This document shows, piece after piece, positions 8,848 to 10,444 of a stretch of DNA of 10,444 nt (position 1 is its first letter; the number at the start of each line of letters is the position of its first letter). The DNA comes from Baffinella frigidus. Its lineage: Eukaryota; Cryptophyceae; Cryptomonadales; Baffinellaceae. The notes below the pieces were generated by a model, which was not told the DNA's origin, did not search any database, and saw nothing but the letters and a program-made list of their open reading frames with translations. The stretch is taken from contig MU646884.1 in the NCBI GenBank assembly GCA_026770585.1, forward strand, positions 256,884-267,327, in the 5' to 3' direction. Made by a program: the position numbers and the translations under genes.

Positions 8848-8951
8848 TATCCCTTAAGTGACCAACGGGTGAATATTCACCCTAACTCGCCCTAGGCAAG
8901 TCCTAGGGCCCTACGGTAGGGCGTATGATCCTACTGGTCACTTAAGGGATA
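8848..8951. mobile_element. TATCCCTTAAGTG-ended hairpin element, copy 3
   Basis: Best preserved copy: TATCCCTTAAGTGACCA at the left, TGGTCACTTAAGGGATA at the right. It contains the perfect 16-base palindrome GGGTGAATATTCACCC. The flanks carry similar sequence on both sides (GGTTCACGGTAAACGGGTGT and GGTCCACGACAAACAGGTGT), so the element sits between two diverged direct copies of a longer unit. Confidence 0.88.
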
Positions 8952-9019
8952 ATTGTGCAGGTCCACGACAAACAGGTGTGTGGACCTTGAATAGTCGGCC
9001 AAGCTGACTGAGGCAGAGC

Positions 9020-9154
9020 TACAGGGGTACACTGTACCTCGCTCATAACAAACCGCCCCCCCTAGGACCCTACAGTAGGACTACGCCTGGGGTCCTATGG
9101 TGGTCCCTAGGCGTGGGGGCGGTTTCTGATGAGTGAGGTACATGTACCCCGGTA
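9020..9154. mobile_element. Hairpin element family A, copy with 7 bp insertion in left end
   Basis: TACAGGGGTAC is followed by ACTGTAC before CTCGCTCAT, whereas other copies have CTCGCTCAT directly. The right arm GATGAGTGAGGTACATGTAC ends CCCGGTA. The arms remain complementary. Confidence 0.82.
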
Positions 9155-9259
9155 TCCACGAAATGCCTTGAGTCCGTTGTGTAGAGGGTGTTGCAGAACG
9201 GCGTCATCTGAACGTCTGAAAAGACAGCCTGTCACAGAAGCACATCCTCAAGTGGTGAG

Positions 9260-9393
9260 TACAGGGGTACCTCGCTCATGAGAAATCGCACTCCCCCTAG
9301 GACAACCGCAGGACCCTAGGTATCGGCCTACATGTAATGTACATGTAGGGTCCTAGGGGGGGGGCGGTTTCTCATGAGCGAGGTACCCCTGTA
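9260..9393. mobile_element. Hairpin element family A, best-preserved arms
   Basis: Ends TACAGGGGTACCTCGCTCAT and ATGAGCGAGGTACCCCTGTA are exactly complementary over 20 bases. The centre holds TACATGTAATGTACATGTA, itself palindromic. 134 bp, no coding. Confidence 0.9.
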
Positions 9394-9475
9394 GCCTCTT
9401 ACGGTCCTTCTTGGGCCTACACCTAGGTGTTTATGAGGAGAGAAAAGTGCGTTTATCGCAATGAACGTTCCTTGG

Positions 9476-9623
9476 TCGGATAGCGAGGGGGCAAACGGAT
9501 CTTTTTAATGCGGGTACGAATTCAAAATTTGGTACCAGTCGCGTCCAGTTTGTACTGGGCTTCAGCTCCCATCGGGAGCTGAAGGCAATAAATACCCGAT
9601 CCATTTGCCCCCTCGCTATCCGA
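9476..9623. mobile_element. 148 bp element with 26 bp inverted ends
   Basis: TCGGATAGCGAGGGGGCAAA at the left is answered by TTTGCCCCCTCGCTATCCGA at the right, continuing inward to GGATC/GATCC with one mismatch. The centre contains CCAGT...ACTGG and the hairpin below. A half-like trace GGGATAGCGAGG occurs at 9700. Confidence 0.88.
9561..9583. repeat. Perfect 10 bp stem, 3-base loop
   Basis: TTCAGCTCCC, ATC, GGGAGCTGAA: a very regular hairpin inside the 148 bp element, followed by GGCAATAAA. Its RNA could fold equally well. Role unknown. Confidence 0.85.
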
Positions 9624-9655
9624 GCAAGGGGTGGGACATGGTGCTTTGGTGCATC

Positions 9656-9712
9656 AATAACTTAAGGGATCGCTGGCCACTTAACCTAAAGGATAAAAGG
9701 GATAGCGAGGCA
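9656..9712. repeat. Scrambled ends of TATCCC element
   Basis: ACTTAAGGGAT, GGCCACTTAA and AAGGGATAGCGAGG in short succession look like right ends of the TATCCCTTAAGTG family, plus a piece of the 148 bp element's end. Confidence 0.5.
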
Positions 9713-9739
9713 GGGCTGGCCGCCAGGAATTGAGAGCAT

Positions 9740-9762
9740 CCTAAACCCTAAACCCTAAACCT
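9740..9762 (+). repeat. Short exact interstitial telomeric repeat (CCTAAAC)3
   Basis: Three exact CCCTAAA-phase units outside the gene. Unlike the intronic tracts they are undiverged, suggesting recent capture at a break. Confidence 0.85.
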
Positions 9763-9919
9763 TGCTGTGCCGAAAGACTCTGCTGGCTCTTCGATTGGCT
9801 CTTCGGGATTTGGTTGGCTGAACAAGGAGGGCTCTACCCCGTTTTTAGAAGGCTGTCTCAAAGTCACAACGTCGGCACGACACAGGCCGTGTTGGTACCA
9901 AGCTTTGTAGTAATAAAGG
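9763..9919. other. No feature recognised
   Basis: It contains a small tandem GATTGGCTCTTCG (9793-9819, imperfect). No supported gene. Confidence 0.5.

Positions 9920-9971
<52 letters not shown>
9920..9971 (+). repeat. (CT)n microsatellite
   Basis: About 26 uninterrupted CT units; a further TCTCTCTCTC lies at 10019. Confidence 0.97.
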
Positions 9972-9975
<4 letters not shown>

Positions 9976-10093
9976 CGAGAGGGCTCTGCTGACGACGGAC
10001 GACGTGACACACCGTCTGTCTCTCTCTCAGTCTGGTTGGTCTCACCAATGCCAGTAGGCAGTAGACTGATCTCAAGCCGTTTTGTACCGTGGA

Positions 10094-10144
10094 GTTGACT
10101 GATCCGCGCAGGTTTTGTACCAGAAAACCCTGCGATTAGTCAAC
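10094..10144. repeat. 51 bp hairpin of the GTTGAC/GTACC type
   Basis: GTTGACTGATCCGCGCAGG with TTTT pairs with AAAACCCTGCGATTAGTCAAC around GTACCAG. It is similar in plan to the hairpin at 8203-8255 and to the ends of the element at 4709-4911. Confidence 0.8.
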
Positions 10145-10183
10145 TGTCGACTTACCAATTTGGTGAGACCTTGCTCTTTTCCA

Positions 10184-10241
10184 CTCCAAAGTTGACAGAA
10201 CTTTGAACCACACACACACAGCATGTCAACTTAAGAATAGT
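10184..10241. repeat. Short GTTGAC...GTCAAC element, copy 3
   Basis: TCCAAAGTTGACAG to CATGTCAACTTAAGAATAGT matches the copy at 5241-5292, with a CA run in the centre. Inverted ends AAGTTGACA and TGTCAACTT. Confidence 0.75.
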
Positions 10242-10302
10242 TACAGACGCGAGGGAGGCAGAGCTAGACCGTCGCTGTGGCGCGGCTCTGACGCACCAGT
10301 CG

Positions 10303-10345
10303 CTCTCTATCTCTCCCGCTGTCTTCTCTCTCTCTCTCTCTCCTA

Positions 10346-10376
<31 letters not shown>

Positions 10377-10444
10377 CTCGCTCTATCTCTCTCTCTCTCT
10401 CTCCCTCTTTCCCTCTCTCTCTCTCTCTCTCTCTCTCCCTCTCC
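10303..10444 (+). repeat. CT-rich microsatellite to window edge
   Basis: Nearly pure CT with CCTCT, TCTAT and CCCTCTTTC interruptions from about 10303 to the end. Confidence 0.95.

Noticed and set aside
9540-9600. tRNA-like or small structured RNA gene
   Set aside because: The hairpin is regular, but no tRNA arms or conserved box sequences are visible.

Overview
This is eukaryotic nuclear DNA from a microbial alga or other protist. It has very short exons with GT-AG borders, introns filled with degenerate telomere-like heptamers (CCCTAAA, CCCGAAA, CCCCAAA, CCCTACA), many short inverted-repeat elements, and long GA/CT microsatellites. The TTTAGGG-type telomere motif fits plants and many algae. 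A peptide read from one repeat family (FLMSEVPLY) is one I associate from memory with cryptophyte gene models. That is unverified, so cryptophyte is only a tentative suggestion.

Positions 1-6990 (+ strand) hold the 3' end of one gene, or of two adjacent genes. Exons at 1-33, 399-454, 1933-2011 and 3252-3277 join with consistent phases (0, 2, 0) and encode the C-terminal helices of an FtsH / peptidase M41 ATP-dependent zinc metalloprotease. The segments ISEETLA, VIDSEVRKLTDESYARAIK and VAEALLEHETLDGVQ follow the family order. The AAA+ module and the zinc site lie upstream of the window. Further exons at about 3836-3881, 4993-5076, 6020-6064 and 6922-6990 are all phase 0 at their joins and encode a charged, coiled-coil-like tail ending at TGA 6988-6990. 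They could be a C-terminal extension of the protease or a separate small gene. An alternative stop at 3939-3941 would end the protease earlier.

The most striking property is repeated duplication of exon-plus-flank segments. The second half of the VAEALLEHETLDGVQ exon recurs five more times downstream (2078-2856) in tandem units of 232 and 127 bp. Each copy is open, keeps its splice donor, and has a TAG that would give the same phase as the parent exon. The VIDSEVRKL exon, the MRGLFGS exon, the coiled-coil exon and the last exon also have extra copies, mostly broken. One coiled-coil exon copy is split by a short inverted-repeat element.

Positions 7221-10444 show no gene I can support. They hold at least five copies of a 120-138 bp hairpin element with ends TACAGGGGTACCTCGCTCAT, two copies (a third is in an intron) of a 104-108 bp hairpin with ends TATCCCTTAAGTG, several small hairpins sharing GTTGAC and GTACC motifs, a 148 bp element with 26 bp inverted ends, and GA/CT microsatellites including the right edge of the window.
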